64,000 nt of DNA from Apostichopus japonicus (taxonomy: Eukaryota > Echinodermata > Holothuroidea > Aspidochirotida > Stichopodidae): the NCBI RefSeq assembly GCF_037975245.1, contig NC_092567.1, forward strand, positions 2,775,214 through 2,839,213, read 5' to 3'. Positions 1 to 11,990 of this stretch are shown piece after piece. Numbering within the stretch: the first letter of the stretch is position 1; every line of letters starts with the position of its first letter. The notes beneath the pieces were generated by a model. It had not been told where the DNA came from. It made no database searches and worked only from the letters and a program-made list of their open reading frames with translations. The translations under genes and the position numbers were made by a program.

Positions 1-537
1 CTAGGGATATTTCCCGGCTACGTTTCGCATTGGCAGAGTCAGACTGACTAAAATTGAATACTAGCGCCCTTTATAGCTATTTTATATGCATATGGCTGCC
101 ACGAAAACACTACTAGTTTTAGTCACGGTTGTAGTTGTTTTATCTGCGAACTTTGTGTATTCATCTTAGAGCAGAGTTAACTATCAGGTTATTACTAGTT
201 AATACGGGTTGGCGTATATCGCCACCGAATAGGTGCATATCGAATTGATATAAAGGCCTAGATGAGAACTGCAACCACTGAAAACTGTATGTTCTTACAG
301 TATGTTTGTATACTTATTTTTAAGAACTCCTATCATCTGCCTATCATCTTGGTCCTTGACGAAGATGATAGGCAGATTGTTCATGTGAGTGATAAATAGC
401 CCCGCCCTCCCCCCCCCCCCCCAAAAATATATATATATATTAAGCGCGCTAGGAAAAACCCCGGTGTTTTTGGTAATTCACTATGTCGTCGAATATAATT
501 TGTTGAAGAAAAAAACCTTTTTTCCCCTTTGTTACAT
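1..537. other. Intergenic DNA without a recognised gene
   Basis: No convincing exon is visible. The stretch contains a perfect short inverted repeat (335-377), a poly-C run near 408-422 and a short AT run. The only open frame (389-604) starts in the poly-C run and enters a foldback repeat, so it is not supported as a gene. Confidence 0.6.
335..377. repeat. 16-bp perfect inverted repeat
   Basis: The arms ATCTGCCTATCATCTT (335-350) and its exact complement (362-377) are separated by an 11-base spacer. It could form a hairpin in DNA or RNA. No function is evident. Confidence 0.85.
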
Positions 538-712
538 TAATAAGGGGTTAATCAACGGTCTAGCGTGCGTTATACTCACAGGATTAATGCACGATCGGGG
601 ATAATGCAAGCAATGCACGAGGGCGGAGCCCGAGTGCATCCAGCGATAGCATTAACACCCGGAGTGCTTTAATCATGTGAGTAACGCACGCTAGACCGTT
701 GATTAACCCCGT
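538..712. mobile_element. Foldback (MITE-like) element with 29-bp perfect arms
   Basis: The arms at 544-572 and 682-710 are exact complements over 29 bases, and pairing continues after a 2-base bulge to about 580/676. The loop holds a second imperfect hairpin built around GAGGGCGGAGCCC (about 616-638). A truncated relative of the arm lies at 816-842, with the shared words GCGTTACTCACAGGATTAA. This is the architecture of a small non-autonomous inverted-repeat transposon. No clean target duplication was found, so the superfamily is unknown. Confidence 0.7.
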
Positions 713-1007
713 TTATTCATACACTACCATTTGTATGGGGGGAAAAATCATAATTCAAAACATTTTTGGTTACATATAACCAAAGATTTATTAAAGTGAT
801 GCCCCGTAATTTTACCGTGCGTTACTCACAGGATTAACCACGGTCAGCTGACCTGAATGGAACAATAGGATTTAGGAATCTTTACTAAGTATGAATGAAC
901 ATAGCTTTTGTAGTTAGTAGTCTATGTAGCCTCCAAGCAGATAACTTATTTTCAGTTGTTTACTTGCTGAACCAGAGTGATTAATAAGTTTGTGAAGTGA
1001 GGGCCAG

Positions 1008-1104
1008 TGGTACAAATGTATCGAAAATGTTCGGAACAAAAGTGCAGTCGCGAAAGATGGGGTGTCTGAAATGACCCAATCATCAGGCCTTAGCTACGTC
1101 CCTG
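1008..1104. mobile_element. Right-end remnant of a hAT-like element
   Basis: This segment matches the right end of the element at 3738-6862 (compare 6649-6862). It shares the words TGCAGTCGCGAAAGAT and TCATCAGGCCTTAGCTACG and ends with the typical terminus GTCCCTG. No matching left end was seen upstream, so it is a truncated or internally deleted copy. Confidence 0.6.
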
Positions 1105-1179
1105 GTTGACCGATAAATAAAACTACTTGAATTGTATCTGAATCCCTCTCTTAACTACTACTTGCAAGATTAACACGCG

Positions 1180-2370
<1,191 letters not shown>

Positions 2371-2414
2371 AACTTGGAATAGTTAAAACACAACGTTGCG
2401 TTTAGACTTAGATA

Positions 2415-2495
<81 letters not shown>

Positions 2496-3037
2496 TATGT
2501 CTAAACTTCCCCTTTTTCTGGTGAAAGACCACAGCCCCCCCCCCCCCTCCTACCCGCATATGATGTCGGCTAAACTACAGAACGAGTGTCTTATCTATGT
2601 CTTTATAAAGTCTTCATGCTAATGTTACCAATTAGAATATTTCGAGTAGATCTAGTACCAACGTTTTGGTCTCTGTTTCGTTTTCGCTTATTTCTTAATA
2701 ACTTAGAATGGTTAAAACACAATGCTGCGTTTAGACTTTGATACAGTCATATAAGTCAAACTATGACTCAGAATGTATCATTTGAAGTCTAAACTTGCCA
2801 TTTTCTGGGGAAAGACCACAGACCTTCCCCCTCCCTCCCTCCTTCCTATACATGATGTCGGCTTTGACGACCCTCCGTTCCGGTACAAAACTGCAGAACG
2901 AGTGTCTTATCTTTGCCTTTATAAAGTATTTATGCTAATATTACCTATTTGCAGATTTCGAGTACGATACATCTATAGCACCAGCAGTTCCGATACATTT
3001 TTGGTCTCTGTTTTGTCTTCGTTTATTTTTTAATATT
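2371..3037. repeat. Diverged tandem duplication of about 330 bp
   Basis: Copy A (2371-2699) and copy B (2700-3037) share the same succession of words: GTTAAAACACAA, TGCGTTTAGACTT, AAAGACCACAG, ATGATGTCGGCT, AGAACGAGTGTCTTATCT and TTTTGGTCTCTGTTT. Copy A has gained an (AT)n tract (about 2418-2494) and a C run. Copy B has CT-rich sequence instead. The spread of differences suggests an old duplication. Confidence 0.85.
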
Positions 3038-3729
3038 CTATGCAGCAATTTCAGAGAAACAAAAACTTCGTTTGCAAAACTTGGAAAAGAAGTTAAATTA
3101 AACTTTGCGGCTTTATTCTGTAATTCAGATTGAAAAAAAGTGTTTAAAGCGGAGGTGTGAATGTGTTTAAATGTGTGTTTTACGGGGGGTTGGGGGGAGG
3201 GTGGTTGACAGACTCCGACGGGCAAAATATTACTTGAAAACCTTACACAATAATTTTTGGAGTGTAATTAAGTTGCCCAAAGAAATTTAAGGCATCAATT
3301 GATGCGATGGCTACTCAAAACCTGTTATAAGGCAGGGATCTCGAAGGAGCGAAATGAAAGGAATATGACCTATCTCCTAAATCAACCCATCGTAGCAATA
3401 TTAAGTGTTGTTACATTTCTATTATTCAGTTCGTTGTTTACTATCACAAGACTCTGTTCTGGGTGTCTCCTTCATATAAAATGGCAATCATGTGTTGCTG
3501 ATTCATTACTCTCTTTTATGTAAATCAACAACAATCAACAAGTCAAAAGAAAATTCACGTAGTTGGTAAAGCCTTAATTAAATGTAAGACATTTTAAGTG
3601 TGTCCATTATGATGTCATTGTGACAATACCTTTCACATTTCTTGATTTCAAGGATGATGGAATGGATCCGACCGGAATAGTGTCTGGCAGATCGTAGAGT
3701 AGAAACCTATGGAGAGAAGTAGAATAATC
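3038..3729. other. Intergenic DNA, nothing recognised
   Basis: There is no supported exon, RNA or repeat family apart from a G-rich stretch near 3184-3201. It ends at the 8-bp target duplication of the next element. Confidence 0.5.
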
Positions 3730-3820
3730 ATCGTGTACAGGGACGTCGCTAGAGGGGGGGTGTGGGGGGGTGTCTCACCCCCCCAATCTTGGTAAAAATT
3801 ACGATAGTTGGAAAATTTGA

Positions 3821-3920
3821 GTGCGACAGTCGGAATTTCCGACTGTCGGAATTTCCGACTGTCGCCAGCTTCAATTCGGAATTTCCGACTGTCGAACTCT
3901 AATTTTTCTGACTGTCGCAC
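3821..3920. repeat. Nested palindromes built from GACAGTCGGAATTTC
   Basis: CGACAGTCGGAA (3824-3835) and TTCCGACTGTCG (3837-3848) form a near-contiguous 12-bp inverted repeat. The word CGGAATTTCCGACTGTCG recurs at 3831, 3847 and 3877. An outer pair, GTGCGACAGT (3821-3830) and ACTGTCGCAC (3911-3920), encloses the cluster. This lies close to the left end of the hAT-like element and may be its subterminal repeat region. Confidence 0.85.
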
Positions 3921-4854
3921 TTTTATTTTCATATTTTGTTGTAATTTGTGAGTGACATAAAATTTTCGATCAAAATTGACCTTTAATCAGTCATATTTAC
4001 CACGTTTTCCTCGTCACATTGAGAAATTGTATCTCGCGATCCTTATACCCCACCATACAAAACTTCGCACGATTTTGAATATTCTAAAAAAAAAATACAA
4101 CGTTCGCCAGCTTTCAAGTCGGATAATTTATGTATTAATTTTGCTATTGGGTGGGTCGACCCTGTTCGCTTGCTTCAAGTAAGTTCAGGATATACAGGGA
4201 CGTAGCCAGGGGGAGCAGGGGAGCGACTGCTCCCCCCTTTCAGTGTCGAAAAATATGTATAACTGTTGTTATTACACTGCTAATACACGGCGATAACGAT
4301 ATTTGTTTTTAGGCCACTGCACATCTGGCTGTCTTACAAAATAGGAAAGTTTATATTGTCCATCAGTTAAGTTCGTAAAATGTATTTCTGATATATTATG
4401 TAAAAGAATATGTAAAAGAATTCAAACAGGAAAACAAAATCTGCTGATAATATGATCAGTGGCGTAGCTACGGGGGGGCCTGGGGGGGCCGAGGCCCCCC
4501 CATGAAATCGGCTGGCCCCCCCACTGGCCCCCCCACTGGGAATGGGGTAAAAAAAAAACACTCATCAGTGCGATTCGCTAATATTTTTTGTTCATTAATT
4601 TGGGAAATAGAGTTACACAATTTTCTCGTCTGCATCTGGCAGAATAAGAATAATACAATATCTGTAGTAATCATGAGAATGGTCACACAGCATGGCATGG
4701 CAATGGTCGATGCGACGATTGCGACCATACACCACGAACCTTGTTGTGCTGCGTGATAGCGATATCTGCTGAAAATATGTTCAGTGCTTCCACCTAGCGC
4801 AACAATCTATCAAAAGATTGGCTCCGTTTGTTCTGAGCCGAGGTATCAGGTATT

Positions 4855-5928
4855 CATGGGCGGCGATCATGGGGGGGGGGGGGACGGGGGGGACATGTCC
4901 CCCCAATATTTTAGGTGGGGGGATATAGTATCTTATATCCCCCCCAATATTTGGTGGCATAGTTTTTTTTAAGCATATGTTTTGTATTTTTTTATGATAT
5001 CGCTAGTAATTTCAAAATAGAAAATGCTTAGATGCAACTTACAAGGCCTGGGAAGTGCCATTTCCAGCGATCTGGGAGGCATTTTCGGCCAAAATTTTCT
5101 TTTGCGCTTCGCGCCAACTTATGGTGGCGCTACGCTTAGAAAGTCTGGGTACAAGCTTTGCCCCTCCCTTGGCAAATTCCTCGCAAAGCGCCTGTCTAAC
5201 CGTGTCACAATTTGTTACTATATATGACCGAAAGTAGTTTTTACTTTTTTTCTCGAAATGAATAGCTAGACGGACCGCATCCGTAATGAAATTTGGTTTG
5301 CATCTTGTGTATGAGTGTAAGTACGTACAATCATACATAGGATCCACATCGATATGGGTTCACTGGGTTTCCATTTGGCCTGTTTCCTACAAGATTTCTA
5401 ACCGCAGGTGCGTAGCCAAGGGAGGGGGGGGGGGTGAAGGGGTGGAGACCGCCCTCCCCCTCGAGCATATTTTTTTTGGTATTTTCTATGATATCGAAGT
5501 TTTATAGTAGCCGTTATAAGAGGTTTTAATATTTGTACACCAATAATTTAACTGTGTCTGAAATTTCGAAAATCCCTTGACCAACATTCTTCATCATAGT
5601 ATACTTCCCTCTACACTCGTACAATTTTGACCGGTCTGTTAGTGGTTGAGGGGGGTTTTCTATATTGGTTGTCCATACATGAAATTTAGTGCAACATTAT
5701 GGGTATGTTTTGAAGTGAATTTATTATTCAAATTCTGAACATCTGGTTGGTCATTTTCAAGCCCGAGAAGTGCCATTTCCGGTCATCTGCAGTGGGGGGC
5801 TATCAAAACCAGAAATTTTCTTGTACGCTGCGCGCCAACCAATGGTGGCGCTCCGCTTTGACAGTAATTCGCCTGCATCCAAGCAGATGTCCCCCCCCCC
5901 CAATATTTGAAACAGATCGCCGCCCCTG
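4855..5928. mobile_element. hAT-like element of the GCGGCGATC family, innermost level
   Basis: The ends CATGGGCGGCGATC and GATCGCCGCCCCTG are complements with one mismatch. The flanking 8-bp repeat CAGGTATT is perfect (4847-4854 and 5929-5936). The same terminal family is at 21905-22715 and 44147-45577, but the interior here is different. It holds two fragments of CAGGYGCGTAGCC-type elements (about 4960-5194 and 5405-5873), each with the hairpin module (5111-5130 and 5832-5851). Confidence 0.88.
5195..5404. other. Spacer between reversed transposon ends, bounded by identical 8-mers
   Basis: A hAT-type right end (GCGCCTG, ending 5194) is followed by TCTAACCG (5195-5202). The same TCTAACCG (5397-5404) precedes a hAT-type left end (CAGGTGCGTAGCC, from 5405). 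The element ends therefore face away from the spacer, opposite to a normal insertion. The spacer itself matches no other repeat that I noticed. Confidence 0.7.
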
Positions 5929-6870
5929 CAGGTATTCATATATTGCCTCGAGTCAAATGAATATATGTCATTGAATATTCCACAAAACAACTTTTTTATG
6001 GCCACGAAACTGTCGAAACAGGATTTTCCACTAATGGTAGAGATATAAAATATTGGGAATTCTGAAATTCCTGCAAATGATGCCAACTTCCCTCAAGTTA
6101 AAAGTCTGGTTGAGTTGGCAAGGCCAGTCAGCATGAAAGAGAAAAAACTTTTTTTGCATTTCTGTCACCAAAGTTGCACATCTTTTTGGTTGCTATTTTG
6201 CCTCACAGGTGCCATCTCCTGCGATCTGGGGGGTGCTGAAATCTCAAATTTTCTCTGTACGCTCCGCGCCAACCATGGTGGCGCTCCGCTTAGATAGTAA
6301 CCTCCGGCCCCCCCACTAGAAAGAACAGCCCCCCCATGGCCCCCCCACTCAAAAAATCCTAGCTACGCCACTGAATATGATATCATATGATAATGATGAA
6401 ACTGGCAACAAATTGCACCAGATCGCATCTAAGGACCTTCAATTGTTCAAAAATATCTCAAAGGGGAGGGGGACAACCCCTCCCCTTAGACCCCTCCCCC
6501 ATATCAATCGCAAAAGGTGCTCCCTCTTTCAAACTCCTGGCTACGTCGTTGGGATATACATTGTCTCTATGGTATACAATTAAAACGCCAATGCTAATCT
6601 ATGGAAGCTTAAAAGTGCCATCAACATAGGGAAAAACTTTGCCCCATAAGGTACAAATGTATCGAAAAAAGTTCGGAACATAAGTGCAGTCGCGAAAGAT
6701 TGGGTGTCTGACTGACACTGACCGTATCGTTGACGATTAGTGCGGGGTGGAGGGGGGGGGGGGGTACAAGGCAGCAGTCGGAATTTTCTGGCTCCAAAAC
6801 CCATCCAGTTGGAATTTCAGCCACTACACCCCCCCAATCATCAGGCCTTAGCTACGTCCCTGATCGTGTA

Positions 6871-8644
6871 AGATGTAGAAGACGTAGAGGAATGTCCTCC
6901 TAGTCAGGTTAATTGTTTACTAACTCATTGAAGATAAACAAATTAAACAACAAACATGTAGAAATACAACATTGTACACAATAAACTAAGTAAACGGAGC
7001 AAATCCTTGTAACAACTGCTTGCCACTATCCCCTCGGATCACGTGATTTTTATCGTATGTTATTTTCGGTAAATTGATTGATAATATCGTTTTCGTGAAC
7101 CATTCTCACTTTTAAATGAGAACTAAAATGTCTGAAATTGTTAGAGTGCAGTGGTAAAATATACAATCTAGAAATTATGAATCTTAATACTAAAAATTGT
7201 TTCTTAATCTCAGAATAGTTTAAGATGCTACAATTTACATTTTTCAACGTAATTTCGGAATGACAAACCTGCACAATATTGCACTAAAACGGGGGAGAAA
7301 TAGAAGGTAGAGGGATAGGAGGGTCGAGGACATAGCAACATTCTTTTACTCGGCGCAACAATTTGTCATCTCGGGTTGAAGTTAAACACAAATTGTTACT
7401 GTTATATGATATACCAATATCTACCTTCAATAATTTTACCACATTGCGCGCATTGTTTTTTGCCATTGATCTTAATCAAATTGTACAAAATTATAACATT
7501 TTTGTGGAGTTGATAATAATAACCTTAACCATTACACAATCGAATCTTCCTATTTAACTATGTTCTCAATGGAGATTTGCATGTGTCCAAAATATCTGAC
7601 CCCCTTCATACCGAGGAGTTATGAAGACTTCCTGGTCATAATTTGTTAAGAATACACTAATGCCATCGTCTTTGATTCACAAAAGAAAAGTTTTATTGGA
7701 AGGTGGAAGAACAAACACTGAGGGGAAGTGGAACAAGTGACTTTGATTTTACGCAAGAAACTACTAGACTGTCAAATTATCGGAAACCCTCTCAAAATAA
7801 ATAATCTGTGCATTCCTTTCCACAGGTTCAAGTACCGTACTTGAATGTTTTTAGCAACAGTTGTCTTTATACCGGTACTTTTGAACTGCATATTTTATCA
7901 TTATTATTATTTTGAAGCCAAATAGCAAATTTTTAGACATGAAGGCACTTGTTACAAACACACAACAACAAGAGGGCACTTGAGTTTATCGAGCATGAAA
8001 TGAAATTATCTGTAATTAACCAGTACCAGATAGTGCATAATATCCAATAAATATGTTCAAGTCTAGCTCAGTATCATCCTACCTTATACCTGAATTGCCC
8101 AGTTCTATGTAAAACACTGCTCCTGACAATGTAAAGAAAATATATTGGTTACGTACCTTGTATCTAATTAGCATAATTAACGCATAGATACTGCTATTTC
8201 TTATGTAAAACTTTTTCTTACAATCGTTAGTTTTCTGTATCTATCCAGTGACTGGTTAAAACAGGCGCTTTCGAATATTTCATTAATGTTATATATACTG
8301 TAAGGGCTATAGCGGACATAACAACTCAATGTACACATGTAGGCAAAATACTGGAAATAATTGTTGAACTAATAATTTATATCGCTACAGCATTGAAAAC
8401 TATTTATTAAAGGTTATATTTTAATAAAAGTGTTCTCCCCGTTTAGACCCCTCCCAACGGACGCAAGTCATATTTGGAGCCCACCCACCCCTCCTTTCCA
8501 AAGATAACCCGAATGCAAAATGCATTGAGATTTCGATGAATTCAATGCACTAGACTTCTGCTTGTAAGTATAACCAGAACAAGCTGTTACAATTCCAATA
8601 TGGCATGATAAACACAGGTCAGTCTACTGTACGTGGCTATACAC
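6871..8644. other. Repeat-poor intergenic or intronic DNA
   Basis: I see no exon with good splice sites and no repeat family. Small open frames near 7050-7560 have no recognisable domain. Confidence 0.5.
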
Positions 8645-8890
8645 ACCTCCAAAACAATAGGGGTCTTGTACTCGATGTTATGAATCCACACACCAAGTAT
8701 TAGAGGTATCCACGATTTCCATCGTTACATATCATGTAAAAGGTTTTTCAGAGTTTGACCTCTGGTGACCTATAGGAGATTTGACCTCACAAGCAATAGG
8801 ATTCTTGTACTCAATATGGCAAATCCATATACCATGTATGAAAAGTATCCATGATTTCTACCATGAGAAATCATGTTGTGAAGTTTTTCA
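8645..8890. repeat. Two units of the dispersed ~140-bp GACCT repeat
   Basis: Two diverged units, offset by about 138 bases, share CAATAGG..TCTTGTACTC and TATCCA(C/T)GATTTC words and TTTTCAGAGTTTGACCTC-like sequence. The same family forms a longer array at 11393-11950 and the tail of the large array ending at 27690. Confidence 0.7.
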
Positions 8891-11392
8891 GGCCTCGACA
8901 ATTATTTTTGAAAGTAATCGCTATTTGGCGACCGTGACTAAAAATCTACTCGCCAAATTTCACTCGCCACTAGGCCTATATATGATTGTTGTTCAAGTCT
9001 CCAAAGTACAGATCTGCAACATCAATACTTTCTATGAACAAAGGTTTGGCGGTTGGCAGAGGCATGGTGCTAGGTAATTGCACATAAGAAAGTTATGTTT
9101 CAGTACGAAATTAAAACTTTTTTCCACCAAAAGTAAGTGTTGAACAAAGTAAAACATGACGCAGAATCATAAATAAGCAGGAAGGCCTACTGTAGTGTCT
9201 CAAACAATTAAAACTACAACATCTGTAAAATACCTACGAAGATAGCTTGGCTTCTGTTACATTAGGGCTCCTCTACTTGACTATAGCCTTATAGGCATAT
9301 ACTATACAGAAACTAGGTGTGCGGGAGTCCTAAGTATATACAGTACCTTACTGCTACTTTGAACCGCTGTTCAATTAGAGCGACGACTTCGTACAATTTC
9401 CCAATTAATTATCTGTCTTTTAGCTGCAGATTGATGCGCGAAAAATATCGCTCTTACTCCATTTCACTGCCTAAATCAAAGCGATCTTTTACGCAATGAT
9501 AATATGAGACTGTAAGATCTCTCGAGAAAACTTGTCTCAAAACTCCTTAAATTGTTCTATATGTTACACCGGGCGGGCCACTGAACTATTACCATTGAGG
9601 AGCTTTAGAAGACTGGAGAAGAGAGAACAGGAAAAACTTGGTGTAACAGTGCATAATGGCAATTTTGCAACCATTTATTTCAACATGTCAGCTCAATAAC
9701 AGGAACATATGAAATATTAACTCGCCCTCCTTAGATATCTTAATTCTTTGGCATCTGACTTACTCAAAATCTAAATCCAGGACTTGTAGGTGATTCCACC
9801 TAGTTTTACACTTCAGCAGAACTAAATTATTACATATATATTTTTCCCTACTATGAAGGAAATATGCATTACCTCACCGAGGTCTTAACACACACTCAAT
9901 GATTCAATTGAACTATATGCACTAGTAATACCATCGTAGCAGATGACACAATTCAGGGGATTCCCCTAATGACGACATCAATCGTGACGTCACTTCACAG
10001 TGACCACGAGGCCATGGCCGCCATTATCATACAGCCATAGCCTACACTTTTATCACGTACGAACAAATGCTGCACACAAACACCTTCAAAATGGTCACTC
10101 CTGCATCATACCAAAACTCTAAAATAACATAATTAATCAATATCAACTGTAATTAATGATAACAACTGTAATTAATGATAACAACTGTAATTAATGATAA
10201 CAACTGTAATCCTTCATCCTATATCCATTTTCCCAGTAAAATAGCTTACAATTCCTGACGGAAAATAACCTGTCAGCTTTGTTAACACTGCGATCCCCAT
10301 GTACTCTATGGTAGTTATCACGCTACGTTAGCATGCACACACACAGTATACTAACAACCTAACGGGCATGAGCTTACGCATGCACTACGATATATAATTA
10401 TAACTTTCACAAATAATAGTTTATTCCTTACTTATTTGCTACTTAACAACAGGTCATCCACACATAAAACCAATATATTTAAGACCTCTAAACATTTATG
10501 ATGGGCTTAGTAGTACTTGATTTAGCCAAAAGGTAGGATTTAAAGACCATCTCACCTGGAGAAGAGAGAACAGGAAAAACTTGGTGTAACAGTGCATAAT
10601 GGCAATTTTGCAACAGTCTCTGCATGGGTGTTCCACGCTATGGACCGCCAAATGCGCATTAAATATGAAATTTTGGTGGGGTCCCAAACTTCAACCCGTT
10701 ACATATACTTTGCGAATTATGACTGATAGCCTGTAGGAAAATTGCCTTAGGAAATAATGAAGGAGATGTTTTGCCATCTTAAGTGTATTGGTATTCTGAC
10801 TCGTATTCTTCACGTTGTTGTGTTAACGAACCCTAATCGACCCCTGCAACCGTTGCTGGCCTACACAACATAAAATTGCTCACAGGCCTAGCCAGGTTCG
10901 TTCAAGTTGTCCCATAATCATAAACGTGGATGAAAGTCGAACGCTACTTTTAAGGCCTAGCTATGCTGAGACTGGTGGAAGAGACTACACAAATTTGGAT
11001 TAATAACCAATCCAGACAAAAGCTCGTGAAACTCACTGCCAAACTAAGACCATTTTACACAATTATTTCGCATTGAGATTGGTCATAGTAAAAAATCTAA
11101 CTAGACGAACTGTTAAGTTGATAAACGCTGACTGGTCACAACGAAACTACATCCAACCTGAAATAAATAAGACGAAAAACGTCCAACACAACCGCTTTAT
11201 TACAAAGTACACCTTTCGGCACGCAAAATAAGGCTTCCGAGCGGCAAATGCAAATATGTTCGTGTTTTCAGTTTTAGATTCTACGGATGCCCATAAGCTT
11301 ATTTCCAATTGCCAAGGACCTCATATTCGTGTGAGGCGTAACGCACACGTTATCTGATAGGCTGGTTTGTGGGAGATACGGTAGCTTATAAA
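8891..11392. other. Intergenic DNA with a 59-bp duplicated segment and a 19-bp minisatellite
   Basis: No gene is recognised. An identical 59-base segment occurs at 9613-9671 and 10556-10614. A 19-base unit CAACTGTAATTAATGATAA is repeated about 3.5 times at 10144-10211. The rest looks unique. Confidence 0.6.
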
Positions 11393-11990
11393 ACAAGGTT
11401 TCCACAATTTGGCGTCTGGTGACTCCAATGACCTTTGACCTCAATAAAATTTTGTACTGAACGTGTACCAACTACATACTAAATATGAATTTCGTCCAAC
11501 CTTCGCTTCTTGAGTAATCGTGTTTACAGGGTTTTCACAATTTGACCTCTAGTGACCCCAAATGCACTTGGACCTCCACCAAAAACAAAAAGGATCTTGA
11601 ACTCAATGCGGTACTCGTTCACATGAAATGCAAGTTTGATCCAAGCATTTCTTCTTGAGATATCGTGTTTACAAGGTTTTCTCAATTTGACCCCGGTGAC
11701 CCCAAATGACCTTTGATCTCCACAAAAAAAGGCTGTTGCTCCTCAATGTGGTCCTACTATTCACGAAATATGAGATTGGTCCAAGTTTACCTCCTTGAAA
11801 TATCGTGTTTACAAGATGGTCAGTATTTGGCCCCTAGTGACCCAAATGACCTCCCCACAAAACAAAAGGGATCTTGTACTCAATGTGGTACCTATATACA
11901 CCAAAGTTTAGATTGGTCCAAGCTTCCCTACTTGAGATATCGTGTTTACAAGCGAGGCGTCACACAAACACACACACGCATACATGTGTA
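11393..11990. repeat. Tandem array of the ~140-bp GACCT repeat ending in (CA)n
   Basis: About four units are marked by the word GAGATATCGTGTTTACAAG or variants, near 11512, 11657, 11797 and 11934 (spacings 145, 140 and 137). Each unit also has TTTGACC..TAGTGACCC and GGGATCTTGTACTCAATG-like words. The array runs into CA-rich sequence (about 11960-11985 and 12030-12047). The open frame 11713-11991 is a by-product. Confidence 0.85.

Larger units (their letters stand above)
4457..6373. mobile_element. hAT-like element, third level of the nest
   Basis: The termini are CAGTGGCGTAGCTAC and its exact complement GTAGCTACGCCACTG. The flanking 8-bp repeat AATATGAT is perfect (4449-4456 and 6374-6381). 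The right half holds the hairpin module at 6266-6284. The interior is occupied by a fourth element at 4855-5928. No transposase is recognisable. Confidence 0.92.
4195..6551. mobile_element. hAT-like element, second level of the nest
   Basis: The left end is CAGGGACGTAGCCAGG and the right end is CCTGGCTACGTCGTTG, the last bases being slightly decayed. GGATATA flanks both sides (4188-4194 and 6552-6558), a 7-base match. After removing the inner insertion, the right part shows the conserved words GCATCTAAGGACC and a GGGGAGGGGGACAACCCC module found in several other families here. Confidence 0.75.
3738..6862. mobile_element. Non-autonomous hAT-like element, outermost of a four-level nest
   Basis: The element starts CAGGGACGTCGCTAG and ends CTTAGCTACGTCCCTG. 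It is flanked by a perfect 8-bp direct repeat ATCGTGTA at 3730-3737 and 6863-6870, as expected for hAT insertion. Its own sequence is 3738-4187 plus 6560-6862; the middle is filled by later insertions. The left part carries GGGTGTGGGGGGGTGTCTCACCC-like terminal words and a cluster of short palindromes. The right end is repeated at 1008-1104. No transposase reading frame is seen, so it depended on enzyme supplied from elsewhere. Confidence 0.88.

Noticed and set aside
5055-5237. Recurring peptide YASRQLMVALRLDS seen in several frames across the window
   Set aside because: It is the translation of the shared hairpin module. The neighbouring frames differ between families, it is read on both strands, and there is no consistent start or extension, so the DNA and not a protein seems to be conserved.
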